Shown here piece after piece: positions 8,398-17,782 of a DNA stretch of 64,000 nucleotides (positions within the stretch are counted from its first letter, which is position 1; every line of letters begins with the position of its first letter). The DNA is from Pseudolabrys sp. Root1462 (lineage in GTDB: Bacteria; Pseudomonadota; Alphaproteobacteria; Rhizobiales; Xanthobacteraceae): positions 413,412 through 477,411 of the forward strand of contig NZ_LMFS01000001.1 in NCBI RefSeq assembly GCF_001426945.1, given 5' to 3'. The notes under the pieces were generated by a model. It saw nothing but the letters and a program-made list of their open reading frames with translations. It made no database searches and had not been told where the DNA came from. Position numbers and translations under genes: made by a program.

Positions 8398-9315
8398 ATG
8401 CTCGCGTACACCATGCAGCGTTTGATCGTTGCACTTTCCGTGGCCTTCACGGTTTCGGTGGTCGCATTCTTCCTGCTGCATTTATCCGGCGATATCGCGA
8501 TTTCGATCGCCGGGCCGGAAGCGAGCCCGGCGCAGGTCGAGGTGGTGCGGCACCAGTTCGGCCTCGACCGGCCGTTGCTCGTGCAATATCTCGACTGGTT
8601 GTGGAAGGCCGTACGCTTCGACTTCGGCGACTCCTTCTACTTCCGCGACACCGTTGTCTCGCTGATCGCCTCGCGCATCGGCGTGACGCTGACGCTCGGT
8701 GCCATCTCCCTGTTGCTGTCATTGGTGGTGGCTGTGCCGCTCGGCGTGTTGGCCGCGGTCTATAATGGCACGATCATCGACCGACTGGCGCTGTCGTTCT
8801 CCGTCATCGGGCAGGCGATCCCGACGTTCTGTCTCGGCCTTGGCCTCATCATCGTGTTTTCGGTAACGCTGCGTTGGCTGCCGGTGTCAGGCGCCTCGAG
8901 CTGGAAGCATTACATTCTGCCATCGATCGCGCTCGGCTGGTACGCCGTGCCGGCCGTGATGCGGCTGTCGCGCAACGGCATGCTGGAAGTGCTGTCGGCA
9001 GATTACATCCGCACCGCGCGGGCGAAGGGCCTCGCCCCGGGGGTGGTCATTTTCAAGCATGCGCTCCGCAATGCCATCATTCCCGTCGTCGCACTCGCCG
9101 CGGTGCAGTTCGGCTTCATGCTCGGCGGCTCGATCGTCATCGAGGCGGTGTTCTCGATGCACGGGCTCGGCTACCTCGCCTGGGAAGCGATTGCGCGCAA
9201 TGATTTCCCGGTGGTGCAGGCGGTGGTGCTCATTCTGGCGACGATCTACGTTGCGCTGACGTTCCTGGCCGATGTCGCCAATGCCTTCCTCGATCCGCGG
9301 ATTCGCCTGGCATGA
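8398..9315 (+). CDS. Peptide-type ABC transporter permease, DppB-like
   Basis: This 305-residue inner-membrane protein has six predicted membrane segments. The first covers about residues 9-30, and the binding-protein-dependent transport signature with the EAA-like loop is RTARAKGLAPGVVIFKHALR near residue 203. The N-terminus MLAYTMQRLIVALSVAFTVS is typical of DppB/GsiC proteins. A GAGG site precedes the ATG by 7 bases. The stop overlaps the next permease start (ATGA), so it forms a heterodimeric channel with that protein. Confidence 0.93.
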   Translation: MLAYTMQRLIVALSVAFTVSVVAFFLLHLSGDIAISIAGPEASPAQVEVVRHQFGLDRPLLVQYLDWLWKAVRFDFGDSFYFRDTVVSLIASRIGVTLTLGAISLLLSLVVAVPLGVLAAVYNGTIIDRLALSFSVIGQAIPTFCLGLGLIIVFSVTLRWLPVSGASSWKHYILPSIALGWYAVPAVMRLSRNGMLEVLSADYIRTARAKGLAPGVVIFKHALRNAIIPVVALAAVQFGFMLGGSIVIEAVFSMHGLGYLAWEAIARNDFPVVQAVVLILATIYVALTFLADVANAFLDPRIRLA

Positions 9316-10241
9316 GCGATTTGGCACCGACGACGATCACGATGCCGGGAGACGACGCGCCGTTCGATGCGCCGCGGGCGCGGCAATCGCCATTCGTTGG
9401 CTTCCTGCGCCGCAGCCGCCGCCACGGCGGTTTGATGCTCGGCGCAACGGTCCTATTCGTCATCATCGTGGCCGCGCTCGCAGCGCCGCTGATCGCGCCG
9501 CACGATCCTTACGCACAGAATCTCGCGCAACGCCTGATCCCGCCGATCTGGCATCCCAAAGGCACCTGGGATCACGTTTTGGGCACCGACAAGCTCGGCC
9601 GCGATTATTTCAGCCGACTGCTGTTCGGCGCCCGTATCTCGCTGCTGATCGGCCTGGTGACCGTGGCGATCTCCGGCACCATCGGAACCTTGCTTGGCAT
9701 CTGTGCCGGCTATTTCGGCGGTAAGGTCGATGCCGCGCTGAGCTATGTGATTACGACGCGTCTGGCGCTGCCGGTTGTACTGGTCGCGCTCGCCTCGGCG
9801 GCCCTGGTCGGCGGCTCGCTGCAGGGAGTCATCATTGTGCTCGGCCTTTTGCTGTGGGACCGCTTCGCCGTGGTGACACGCTCAGCGACGCAGCAGATCG
9901 CGCGCGCCGATTATGTCGCGGCGGCACAGGCGATTGGCTGCTCGACGCCGCGCATCCTGTTCTCGGAAATCCTGCCCAACATTCTCAACGCCCTCATCGT
10001 CGTCGCGACGCTGGAGATGGCGCACGCCATTCTTCTGGAGGCGGCGTTATCGTTCCTCGGCCTTGGCGTGCAGCCGCCGCTGCCGTCTTGGGGCCTCATG
10101 ATCGCCGAGGGCAAGCAATACATGTTCTTCAGCCCGTGGGTGATCGGAGTGCCTGCGGTGGCGCTGGTGTTCCTGGTGCTGGCGATCAATCTTGTCGGTG
10201 ACGGCGTGCGCGACGTCACAGCGCCAGAGAACCGGACCTGA
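9312..10241 (+). CDS. Peptide-type ABC transporter permease, DppC-like
   Basis: The 309-residue product is the second channel subunit. A cytoplasmic N-terminal stretch of about 40 residues precedes the first membrane segment (GGLMLGATVLFVIIVAALAA). The family motif HVLGTDKLGRDYFSRLLFGARIS region and the EAA loop (RADYVAAAQAIGCSTPRILF) are clear. It overlaps dppB-like by 4 bases and is followed 5 bases later by the first ATPase gene. Membership of the DppC/OppC family is certain, while transport specificity depends on the binding protein. Confidence 0.93.
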   Translation: MSDLAPTTITMPGDDAPFDAPRARQSPFVGFLRRSRRHGGLMLGATVLFVIIVAALAAPLIAPHDPYAQNLAQRLIPPIWHPKGTWDHVLGTDKLGRDYFSRLLFGARISLLIGLVTVAISGTIGTLLGICAGYFGGKVDAALSYVITTRLALPVVLVALASAALVGGSLQGVIIVLGLLLWDRFAVVTRSATQQIARADYVAAAQAIGCSTPRILFSEILPNILNALIVVATLEMAHAILLEAALSFLGLGVQPPLPSWGLMIAEGKQYMFFSPWVIGVPAVALVFLVLAINLVGDGVRDVTAPENRT

Positions 10242-10246
10242 CCGCC

Positions 10247-11230
10247 ATGGCGCTGCTCGACGTTCAGGACCTTGTCATCGATATTCCGGTCGGCGGCGGC
10301 GTGCTCCACGCGGTCAACGAGGTTTCGTTCGCCGTCGAGCGCGGCGAGACTTTGGCCATTGTCGGCGAGAGCGGCTCCGGCAAGTCGCTGACATCGCTCG
10401 CCGTCATGGATCTGCTGCCCCGCGTGGCGCGACGACGAGCGGCTCGGCTCAGTTTCGATGGCACCGATCTTCTGACTATTCCCGAGCGGCAAATGCGCAA
10501 GCTGCGCGGCAGCCGTATGGCGATGATCTTCCAGGAGCCGATGACGTCGCTGAATCCGGCCTACACGATCGGCAATCAGTTGAGCGAAGCCCTGCGCTGC
10601 CATGAGGATGTGAGCGCCGAGGCGGCGCGCGCCCGTGCTATCGAGCTGCTGGAGCGGGTCGGCATTGCCGGCGCCGGGCGCCGCCTGTTGCAGTATCCGC
10701 ATCAGTTGTCAGGCGGTCTGCGTCAGCGCGTGATGATCGCGATGGCGCTGATGTGCAAACCCGATCTGATCATTGCCGACGAGCCGACCACGGCGCTCGA
10801 CGTCACCATCCAGGCGCAAATCCTGCGGCTGCTCGCCGAGCTCAAGAAGGAGCTCAACATGGCGATGATCCTCATCACTCACGATCTCGGCGTCGTCGCC
10901 CGCGTCGCCGATAAGGTGGCCGTGATGTACGCCGGCGCGCTGGTCGAGCGCGGTTCGGCGCGCGCGGTGTTCAAGGCGCCGTCTCATCCTTATACGCGGG
11001 GGCTTTTGAACTGCATCCCGGTGCCGGGTCGCACCGCGCCGGGCGCGCCCCTCGGCGCCATCCGCGGCCAGGTGCCGAACCTGATCGGCCGGCTGCAAGG
11101 CTGCGCTTTCCGCAATCGCTGCGACTTTGCCGCGCCGGAATGCGCTGGCGATATTCATGTCGAGGCCGTATCGCCGGGACACGACGTGCGCTGCGTGCGC
11201 CTTGAGGCGCAGAACAGGGCGGTCGCATGA
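10247..11230 (+). CDS. Peptide-type ABC transporter ATPase, DppD-like
   Basis: The 327-residue ATPase has Walker A GESGSGKS at residues 40-47, signature LSGGLRQR, Walker [13 protein letters not shown], and the C-terminal oligopeptide-transporter extension with cysteines in [15 protein letters not shown]. It lies 5 bases after the DppC-like gene and overlaps the DppF-like gene by 4 bases. It pairs with that second ATPase to power the transporter. It shares the tail [15 protein letters not shown] pattern with the partial ATPase at the left window edge, so the genome has at least two such systems close together. Confidence 0.93.
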   Translation: MALLDVQDLVIDIPVGGGVLHAVNEVSFAVERGETLAIVGESGSGKSLTSLAVMDLLPRVARRRAARLSFDGTDLLTIPERQMRKLRGSRMAMIFQEPMTSLNPAYTIGNQLSEALRCHEDVSAEAARARAIELLERVGIAGAGRRLLQYPHQLSGGLRQRVMIAMALMCKPDLIIADEPTTALDVTIQAQILRLLAELKKELNMAMILITHDLGVVARVADKVAVMYAGALVERGSARAVFKAPSHPYTRGLLNCIPVPGRTAPGAPLGAIRGQVPNLIGRLQGCAFRNRCDFAAPECAGDIHVEAVSPGHDVRCVRLEAQNRAVA

Positions 11231-12201
11231 GCGATATCGTGCTCGAACTCAAGGACGTAACGCGGCGGTTCGATGTGTCGCAGGGCGTCTTCAGGCCGAA
11301 GGCGACGCTGACCGCCGTCGCCAACGTCTCGCTTCAAGTCAAGCGCGGCGAAGTCTTTACGCTGGTCGGCGAAAGCGGCTCCGGCAAATCGACGCTCGCC
11401 AAAATGCTGCTCGGGCTGCTGTCGCCGTCATCGGGCGAAATTCTCATCGACGGCGTCCCGATCGCGGCAAGCAATCGCATCGCCGTGGCGCGGCGCATCC
11501 AGCCGATCTTCCAGGACCCGTATTCCTCGCTCAACCCGCGCAAGTCGATCGCCCAGCTCGTCGGCCTGCCGCTGCTCGTCCACAATGTCGGCGATGCCGC
11601 CTCGCGCCGTGCCAAGGTCGTCGAGATGCTCGATCTCGTCGGCCTGCCGCGGCGGATGCTCGACGTCTATCCGGGTCAGTTGTCTGGCGGCCAGCGGCAG
11701 CGCGTCGCCATTGCCCGCGCGCTGGTGATGCGTCCCGAGGTGGTGATCTGCGACGAGCCGACCTCGGCGCTGGACGTCTCGGTGCAGGCGCAGATCCTGA
11801 ACCTGCTGCTCGAGCTGAAGCGCGAGCTCGGGCTCACCTATTTCTTCATTAGCCATAACCTTGCGGTGGTCGAACACCTCGCCGACCGCGTCGCCGTCAT
11901 GTATCTCGGCCGCATCGTCGAGGAACGGACACGGGCCGGCCTGTTCGCCCGGCCGGGACATCCTTATACCCGCGCGCTGCTCGAATCCGTGCTGACGCCG
12001 GATCCGGACCTCGGCGTACCCGAAACCCATATCGGCAGCGCCATGGCCAATCCGATGGCCGAGCACGCCGGTTGTCCGTTCCAGCCGCGCTGTCCGAGCG
12101 CGATCGACATCTGCCGAACCACCGCGCCAGCCGTCTCATCGTTGCCGGACGGCTGGGCCACATGTCATCTGCTGCAACAAGAGGCCGTAGCTTCATTATG
12201 A
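11227..12201 (+). CDS. Peptide-type ABC transporter ATPase, DppF-like
   Basis: This 324-residue protein is the second ATPase of the 6760-12201 transporter. Walker [10 protein letters not shown] is at residues 48-56, the signature LSGGQRQR and Walker B VVICDEPTSALD follow, and the cysteine-bearing tail is CPFQPRCPSAIDIC. It is coupled by ATGA overlaps both to the DppD-like gene upstream and to an M20 peptidase gene downstream. The second overlap ties hydrolysis of the imported compound directly to its transport. Confidence 0.93.
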   Translation: MSDIVLELKDVTRRFDVSQGVFRPKATLTAVANVSLQVKRGEVFTLVGESGSGKSTLAKMLLGLLSPSSGEILIDGVPIAASNRIAVARRIQPIFQDPYSSLNPRKSIAQLVGLPLLVHNVGDAASRRAKVVEMLDLVGLPRRMLDVYPGQLSGGQRQRVAIARALVMRPEVVICDEPTSALDVSVQAQILNLLLELKRELGLTYFFISHNLAVVEHLADRVAVMYLGRIVEERTRAGLFARPGHPYTRALLESVLTPDPDLGVPETHIGSAMANPMAEHAGCPFQPRCPSAIDICRTTAPAVSSLPDGWATCHLLQQEAVASL

Positions 12202-13607
12202 CACGCCAGGATGCCGTCGCCCGCGCGGCTGAATATTTCGACAGCGGAGCGTTCAAGGACGTACTTGCTCGCCGGATTGCCATTCCGACCGAGAGCCAGG
12301 GCGGCGATCGCCTCGATGTGTTGCGCTCGTATCTCACCGACGAGATCGTTCCCTCGGTCGAGCGTCTTGGCTTCAAGTATCGCATTCTGGAAAACCCGAC
12401 GCCGGGTTACGGTCCGTTCCTCATCGCCGAACGTCATGAAAGCGACAACCTGCCGACCGTGCTCACCTACGGGCACGGGGATGTCGTGTTCGGCCACGCC
12501 TCGGCGTGGCGCGCCGGTCTCGATCCCTGGAAGATCACGGTCGAAGGCGACCGCTGGTACGGCCGCGGCACGGCCGATAACAAGGGACAGCACTCGATCA
12601 ATCTGGCCGCGCTCGAACAGGTGATGACGACGCGCGGCGGCAAGCTCGGCTTCAATTGCAAGCTGCTGCTCGAAATGGGCGAGGAGGCGGGCTCGCCCGG
12701 TCTGCGCAAGCTCGCCGCCGAAGAGCGGGACCTGCTGGCGGCCGACGTGTTGATTGGCTCCGACGGGCCGCGGCTGTCGGCGCAGCGCCCGACGGTGTTT
12801 CTCGGCTCGCGCGGCGCCATGAATTTCGAAATGGTCGTCGAACTGCGCGAAGGCGGCCATCATTCCGGCAACTGGGGCGGCGGTTTGGCCAATGCCGGCA
12901 CGCTGCTGGCGCATGCCATTGCTTCGCTGGTCGATGCCAAGGGCAAGATCCTGCTCGATGCGCTCAAGCCGAAGAGCCTGCCGGACGCGGTGCGGGCCGC
13001 GCTTGCCGACGTCAAGATCGGCCAGGAGCCGGGCGATCCGGAGGTCGATCCGGATTGGGGCGAGCCGGGCCTGAGCACCGAAGAACGGATCTTCGGCTGG
13101 AATACCCTGGAAGTGCTGGCCTTCAAGACCGGCACGCCGGAGGCGCCGCTCAACGCCATTCCACCTTCGGCGAAGGCGACGATGCAGTTGCGCTTCGTCG
13201 TCGGCACCGACCCCGACACCATTCTGCCGGCGGTGCGCAAGCATCTCGATGCTCACGGCCTGCAACGCGTGGCGGTCAGGCCGGCGCGCATGGAGACTTT
13301 CCCGGCGACCCGCCTTGACCCGACCGATCCGTGGGTGACCTGGGCGCTTGCCTCGATGTCGAAGACCACCAACAAGAAGCCGGCGCTGCTGCCGAATCTC
13401 GGCGGCTCGCTGCCCAACGACGTGTTTGCCGACATTCTCGGCCTGCCGACGATCTGGGTGCCGCATTCATATCCGTCGTGCTCGCAGCACGCGCCCGATG
13501 AACATCTGCTGGGCTCGGTTGCGCGCGAGGCCCTGCAAATCATGGCCGGGTTGTTCTACGATCTCGGCGAAGACGGACAGAAGATCATGAAGGCGAGGGC
13601 GAAATGA
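12198..13607 (+). CDS. M20-family metallopeptidase/amidohydrolase
   Basis: The 469-residue product is a zinc-dependent M20 hydrolase, likely cytoplasmic since no signal peptide is seen. M20 landmarks are the first metal histidine in LTYGHGDVVFG, the bridging aspartate in YGRGTADNKGQ, and the catalytic/metal glutamates in LEMGEEAGSPG. A longer reading from 12072 would run far into the ATPase gene; ATG 12198 overlaps the ATPase stop as ATGA and gives MTRQDAVARAAEYF. Its place after a peptide-type ABC cassette suggests it cleaves the imported peptide or N-acyl compound. The exact bond is not known. Confidence 0.9.
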   Translation: MTRQDAVARAAEYFDSGAFKDVLARRIAIPTESQGGDRLDVLRSYLTDEIVPSVERLGFKYRILENPTPGYGPFLIAERHESDNLPTVLTYGHGDVVFGHASAWRAGLDPWKITVEGDRWYGRGTADNKGQHSINLAALEQVMTTRGGKLGFNCKLLLEMGEEAGSPGLRKLAAEERDLLAADVLIGSDGPRLSAQRPTVFLGSRGAMNFEMVVELREGGHHSGNWGGGLANAGTLLAHAIASLVDAKGKILLDALKPKSLPDAVRAALADVKIGQEPGDPEVDPDWGEPGLSTEERIFGWNTLEVLAFKTGTPEAPLNAIPPSAKATMQLRFVVGTDPDTILPAVRKHLDAHGLQRVAVRPARMETFPATRLDPTDPWVTWALASMSKTTNKKPALLPNLGGSLPNDVFADILGLPTIWVPHSYPSCSQHAPDEHLLGSVAREALQIMAGLFYDLGEDGQKIMKARAK

Positions 13608-14782
13608 CGGGTCAATCGACGGCGTCGGCCGACCGCGCGGCGCTGACCGAAAAGGTGATAGCGTGGCTGGAGCCGCGCGCCGCCGAAATGGAAGCCCTGC
13701 TCAAAGAACTGGTGAACATCGACTCCAACAGCTTCGACAAGGTGGGGACCGATGCCGTCGGCGAGCACATCGCCAAGTTGCTGACGGGCGAAGGCATTAC
13801 CGTCACCCGCATCGCCAAGGCGGATTACGGCGACGTCTTCAAGGCCGAGGTGGCGGGCCATGGTCAGAACCAGCATGTGCTGATGCTTGGCCATCGCGAT
13901 ACGGTATTCGCCAAAGGCACCGTCGCGACGCGCGGTTACTCGCGGCAGGGGGACATGGCTTTCGGCCCCGGCGTCGCCGATATGAAGGGCGGCCTCGTCG
14001 CCAATATCTTTGCGCTGCGCGCCATCAATGCTGTCGGCGGACTGCCGTTTCCCGTCGTTGCCCTGTTCACCGCGGACGAGGAGATCGGCTCACCGACCGG
14101 ACGGGCGGAGATCGAAGCGGCGGCGCGCGGCGCGCGGGCCGTGTTCAATACGGAGCCCGGGCGCGTCAGCGGCAATGTCGTGACCGGCCGCAAGGGCGGC
14201 GCTTCGTTTCATATCACGGTGAAGGGGAGGGCCGCGCATTCCGGCGTCAATCATAAAGAGGGAGCCAGCGCCATCGAGGCTCTGGCGCGCAAAATCGTCC
14301 GGCTTCACGCCCTCACCAATTATGCGACCGGCGTCACCACCAATGTCGGAGTGATCAAAGGCGGCAACACACACAACACCGTCGCGCCGTGGGCCGAGGC
14401 TGAACTTGATCTGCGTTTCGTGACCCTGGCCCAGCGCGGCGAACTCATCGCCGAGATCGAAAAGATCGTGAAAGCCGAGGACGTGCCGGGCACGAGCGCG
14501 GAGGTGAAGACGAGGGCGCTATTCCTGCCGCTCGAGGAGAAGCATTCGAAGGGCCTGTTCGACCTCTATCAGAAAGAGGCAGACAACCTTGGCTTCGCGG
14601 TGGAAGGCGAGTTCACGGGGGGCTGCGCCGATTCCGGCTTCACGGGCGCCCTCGGCATCCCGACTCTGTGCGGTCTCGGGCCGGTCGGCGGCAAAGCTCA
14701 CACTGACGATGAGTTCTGCCAGCTCGAAACTCTGCTGCCGCGCACGCAAGCGCTCGCGGCGACGATCTGCGCGCTGGAGTAA
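13604..14782 (+). CDS. M20-family metallopeptidase, glutamate-carboxypeptidase-like
   Basis: This 392-residue enzyme resembles the CPG2-like branch of M20. The metal histidine is in LMLGHRDTVFAKGT, the bridging aspartate in GPGVADMKGG, and the glutamates in FTADEEIGSPTGR. The GRAAHSG dimerisation-domain motif lies near residue 210. It overlaps the preceding M20 gene by 4 bases and ends 5 bases before a convergent IclR gene. Two different M20 enzymes in one transport operon point to a substrate with two amide bonds, or to two related substrates; this is inference. No signal peptide is visible. Confidence 0.9.
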   Translation: MTGQSTASADRAALTEKVIAWLEPRAAEMEALLKELVNIDSNSFDKVGTDAVGEHIAKLLTGEGITVTRIAKADYGDVFKAEVAGHGQNQHVLMLGHRDTVFAKGTVATRGYSRQGDMAFGPGVADMKGGLVANIFALRAINAVGGLPFPVVALFTADEEIGSPTGRAEIEAAARGARAVFNTEPGRVSGNVVTGRKGGASFHITVKGRAAHSGVNHKEGASAIEALARKIVRLHALTNYATGVTTNVGVIKGGNTHNTVAPWAEAELDLRFVTLAQRGELIAEIEKIVKAEDVPGTSAEVKTRALFLPLEEKHSKGLFDLYQKEADNLGFAVEGEFTGGCADSGFTGALGIPTLCGLGPVGGKAHTDDEFCQLETLLPRTQALAATICALE

Positions 14783-14787
14783 TCCGC

Positions 14788-15597
14788 CTAGCGGCCCATG
14801 CCGCGATGTCGCGGCGTGGCAAAAGGTGCGTTGCTGCCATGGCCCAGCTTGCGCGAAATCTGTTCGGCCGCATGCATCAGAGCGGCGATATCGCCCGGCC
14901 TGGCTTTTTCCGGCAGGAACTGGATCGAACCGACCATGGCGAGCGCGCCGACGCAGGCGTCATTGCTGTCGAAGATCGGCGCCGCAACCGCGTTGATGCC
15001 GAGCATTGATTCTTCCGGGGCCGCGCCATATCCGCGCTTGACCACTTCCTGCAGCGCTTTTTCAAGGCGCTCGGGCGAGACGATGGTCTTGGCCGTCACC
15101 TTCTCGAACGGACCGCGCAGCATGCGCGCCTGAAACGGCCTTGGCGCATAGGCAAGCAGCACTTTGCCTTGGGCCGAATTATAGAACGGCAATTCGCTGC
15201 CCGAGCGCACGCCAATTTCGATCGGCGAGGTACCCGGCAGCGTCACCAGCACCATGGCGCCGCGCGGCGTCATCTCCGAGAGCACGACGGTCTGTCCCAG
15301 CGCGTCGCGCAACTCGCGCATTGGGCCTTCCGCGACCTTCACCAGATCGGTGTCCGGCGACAGCCGCGCGAGCAAGCGACTCTTCGGGCCGATGGCATAG
15401 CGGCTGGTGGCAGGGTTCTGTGACAGATAGCCGCGCTCGACCATCGTCGTCAGATGACGATGCACCGAGCCCTTCGTCACCTTGAGCCGATCGGCAATCT
15501 GCGTGACGCCAAGCTCGTCGTCCGAAAAGGCCACTGCCTCCAGCACATCAATAGCGAGATGGACGGACTGAACCCCGCCTGAACTTTCCGAAGCCAT
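14788..15597 (-). CDS. IclR-family transcriptional regulator
   Basis: The 269-residue protein has an IclR winged helix (HLAIDVLEAVAFSDDELGVT, QIADRLKVTKGSVHRHLTTM) followed by the IclR effector domain. A longer frame from 15717 lacks family likeness upstream of MASESSGGVQ, so 15597 is chosen. The gene converges with the M20 operon and is divergent from the DUF6282/cupin/aldolase cluster, whose start is 261 bases away. It is therefore the likely regulator of that cluster. It is clearly different in sequence from the IclR protein at 5812-6588. Confidence 0.88.
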   Translation of the reverse strand: MASESSGGVQSVHLAIDVLEAVAFSDDELGVTQIADRLKVTKGSVHRHLTTMVERGYLSQNPATSRYAIGPKSRLLARLSPDTDLVKVAEGPMRELRDALGQTVVLSEMTPRGAMVLVTLPGTSPIEIGVRSGSELPFYNSAQGKVLLAYAPRPFQARMLRGPFEKVTAKTIVSPERLEKALQEVVKRGYGAAPEESMLGINAVAAPIFDSNDACVGALAMVGSIQFLPEKARPGDIAALMHAAEQISRKLGHGSNAPFATPRHRGMGR

Positions 15598-15624
15598 CGT
15601 CAGACGCCTCAATCTTAAATGCGA

Positions 15625-15643
15625 TGTTCGCGACAGCGAAACA
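15625..15643. promoter_or_regulatory. Candidate IclR operator
   Basis: An inverted repeat TTCGC (15627-15631), GACA, GCGAA (15636-15640) with partly matching flanks lies 28 bases upstream of the IclR start in the shared region with the DUF6282 gene. Position and symmetry fit an autoregulatory operator. No consensus for this regulator is known to me, so this is a candidate only. Confidence 0.35.
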
Positions 15644-15858
15644 CGATACGCGCCATCTAAACACGCGCCAAGAACCAATTGCACTTTAATAACGCCGTCG
15701 CTCGTAAATTTTGTCAACGCACGCCGGCCGCCATTGACTCACTGCAAACCCCACCGATAGATTAGACAAAACGTCGTTCCGCGCTCGCGAACGACGAATG
15801 GGGGCGGAAACGAAGACCGTTTTGCTGCACTGCACGGTCGACTCCAGGAAGGTTACGT

Positions 15859-16800
15859 ATGGCGACAAGTTCAACTTCTGACAGCGACATCGAAAAACGC
15901 GTCGACGACCTCCTGGTTGGCGCCATCGATCCCCACGTCCACAGTGGTCCCTCGATCGCCAAGCGCGCGTTGGATCACGTCGAACTGGCCCGGCAATATT
16001 CCAAGGCCGGGTTTGCCGCGGTGGTCACCAAGGACCACGACTACAGCGGCGTCATGACCGCCAAGCTGATCGCCGACAATTTCCCCGAACTGACGACCAA
16101 GGTCTATTCCGGCATCGCGCTGAACAACGTCATCGGCGGCTTCAACCCTTATGCCGTCGAACACACGGCGGCCGCAGGCGGCAAGGTCGTGTGGTTTCCG
16201 ACGCTGGCAGCCGAGCAGCACTTCCGCTGGCAGGCGCAGGCCAAGAGCACGCATCCGGCCTCGACCGACAAGATCCGTCCGGCCGTCGCAATTCCCGTGC
16301 TCGACGCCAACAAGCAGGTGCGCGACGAGGTCAAGGAAGTGATCGATATTCTCGCCAAGACCGGCATGGTTCTGGCGAGCGGCCATATGCACATCAGCGA
16401 GACCTGGATCGTTCTCGAGGAAGCCAAGAAACGCGGCGTCAAGCGCATGTGCGTGACCCATCCCGAAGAGATCGTCGATGGCTCGTTGAACGACGTGAAG
16501 GGCCTCGCGGCCATGGGCGCTTTCATCGAACACTCGGTCTGCATGTTCCTCGACGGCTCGAAATTCCAGCATCGCCGGGAGGAAGAGCTCGGCCAGTTCA
16601 TCGAAGCCGCCGGCGTCGACCAGACCGTGATGGGATCCGATCTCGGCCAGCCGGGCACGTTCCTGCCGCTCGACGGCATGCGCCGCGCCGTCAAGCTTTG
16701 CATCAGGCTGGGCTATAGCGACGAGGACATCCGCAAGATGTTCTCGCTCAATACGGCGCGCATGCTCGGTATCGAAGCGGACCTGCCGGCGAAGAACTGA
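15859..16800 (+). CDS. DUF6282-family amidohydrolase-like protein
   Basis: The 313-residue product looks like a metal-dependent TIM-barrel hydrolase of the DUF6282 type. Candidate metal ligands are the HxH at residues 26-28 ([11 protein letters not shown]), HMHISETW in the middle, VTHPEE after it, and an aspartate in MGSDLGQPG near the C-terminus. This is the ligand spacing of amidohydrolase or PHP-like folds. Biochemical function is not established for this family as far as I know. It opens a co-directional run with a cupin, an aldolase and a branched-chain-type ABC transporter, so it probably hydrolyses an intermediate of the imported compound. Confidence 0.75.
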   Translation: MATSSTSDSDIEKRVDDLLVGAIDPHVHSGPSIAKRALDHVELARQYSKAGFAAVVTKDHDYSGVMTAKLIADNFPELTTKVYSGIALNNVIGGFNPYAVEHTAAAGGKVVWFPTLAAEQHFRWQAQAKSTHPASTDKIRPAVAIPVLDANKQVRDEVKEVIDILAKTGMVLASGHMHISETWIVLEEAKKRGVKRMCVTHPEEIVDGSLNDVKGLAAMGAFIEHSVCMFLDGSKFQHRREEELGQFIEAAGVDQTVMGSDLGQPGTFLPLDGMRRAVKLCIRLGYSDEDIRKMFSLNTARMLGIEADLPAKN

Positions 16801-16847
16801 ACGCCGGACACCTTTGGAATCAAGACGACACTTCGGGAGTGAAGACG

Positions 16848-17762
16848 ATGTATGACGCGAGCGATCCGCGTTCCGCTCTGGCCGCCAAGGCGCCGGCCGG
16901 CAAGGGCCCCGTCACCGGGCCGTTCGGCACCGCCGAGTATGTGCGATTCTATGAGGAACCGCCGCAGGAAGACAACGCGACCGGCAAGACCTGGATTGCC
17001 CGCGGCCAGAATCTGGTCATGGTCTGCATCGAGCCGAAAAAAGACTACGTCCTGTCTCGCGAGGCGCAGCCGGACGAATATGCGGTTCTGATGCCGGACC
17101 CCAAGACCGTCGTCGAGTTCACCACCAAGAACGGCACCCAGCGCGTCACCGGCAACAACCTCGCCTTCTTGCCGCCGGGCAAGTCATCGATGAAGGTGAT
17201 CGAGCCGGGCCGCATCTACGCGATGTTCACGACCCGCTCGGAAGACCTCAACGCCAAGTGCAGCAACAAGGATCACTTCAAGACCGCGAAACCTTATGTC
17301 GCGCCGGTCGTGAACTGGCCGGAGCCGAAGGGCGGCTTCAAGCTGCGCGTCTACAGCCTCGACGTGCCGCCGGAGCCGGGCCGCTTTGGCCGCATCTGGC
17401 GCAGCACCACCATCATGGTGAACTTCCTCGACTATTACGACGGCCCGCGTGACGCCAGCAAACTCTCGCCGCATCATCACGACGACTTCGAGCAGTGCTC
17501 GCTCGCGATCTCGGGCGAGTTCATGCACCACCTGCGCTGGCCCTGGGTCGTTAACAAGAACAACTGGCTGCCTGACGATCACGAATTGTGCGGCACGCCG
17601 TCGATCGCGATCATCCCGCCGCCGTCGATTCACACGACCGAAGCCTGCGGCAAGAGCCGCAACCAACTCGTCGACATCTTCTGCCCGCCGCGCATGGATT
17701 TCTCGCAGAAGCCCGGCTGGATCCTGAATGCCGACGATTACCCGATGCCCGGCCAAAACTGA
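16848..17762 (+). CDS. Cupin-fold protein of unknown function
   Basis: The 304-residue product appears to be a bicupin. A cupin motif 1 is visible as HHH at residues 209-211 followed by DDFE with Glu 215 and a glycine near 223, and motif 2 as [14 protein letters not shown]. The N-terminal half (DEYAVLMPD ... [10 protein letters not shown]) reads like a second, metal-less cupin. A GTG at 16839 is in frame, but the GGGAG site at 16835-16839 is 8 bases from ATG 16848. It sits 47 bases after the DUF6282 gene and 20 bases before the aldolase. An isomerase or dioxygenase role is possible; neither is shown. Confidence 0.7.
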   Translation: MYDASDPRSALAAKAPAGKGPVTGPFGTAEYVRFYEEPPQEDNATGKTWIARGQNLVMVCIEPKKDYVLSREAQPDEYAVLMPDPKTVVEFTTKNGTQRVTGNNLAFLPPGKSSMKVIEPGRIYAMFTTRSEDLNAKCSNKDHFKTAKPYVAPVVNWPEPKGGFKLRVYSLDVPPEPGRFGRIWRSTTIMVNFLDYYDGPRDASKLSPHHHDDFEQCSLAISGEFMHHLRWPWVVNKNNWLPDDHELCGTPSIAIIPPPSIHTTEACGKSRNQLVDIFCPPRMDFSQKPGWILNADDYPMPGQN

Positions 17763-17782
17763 GAAACGGAAGACCCAGAATC

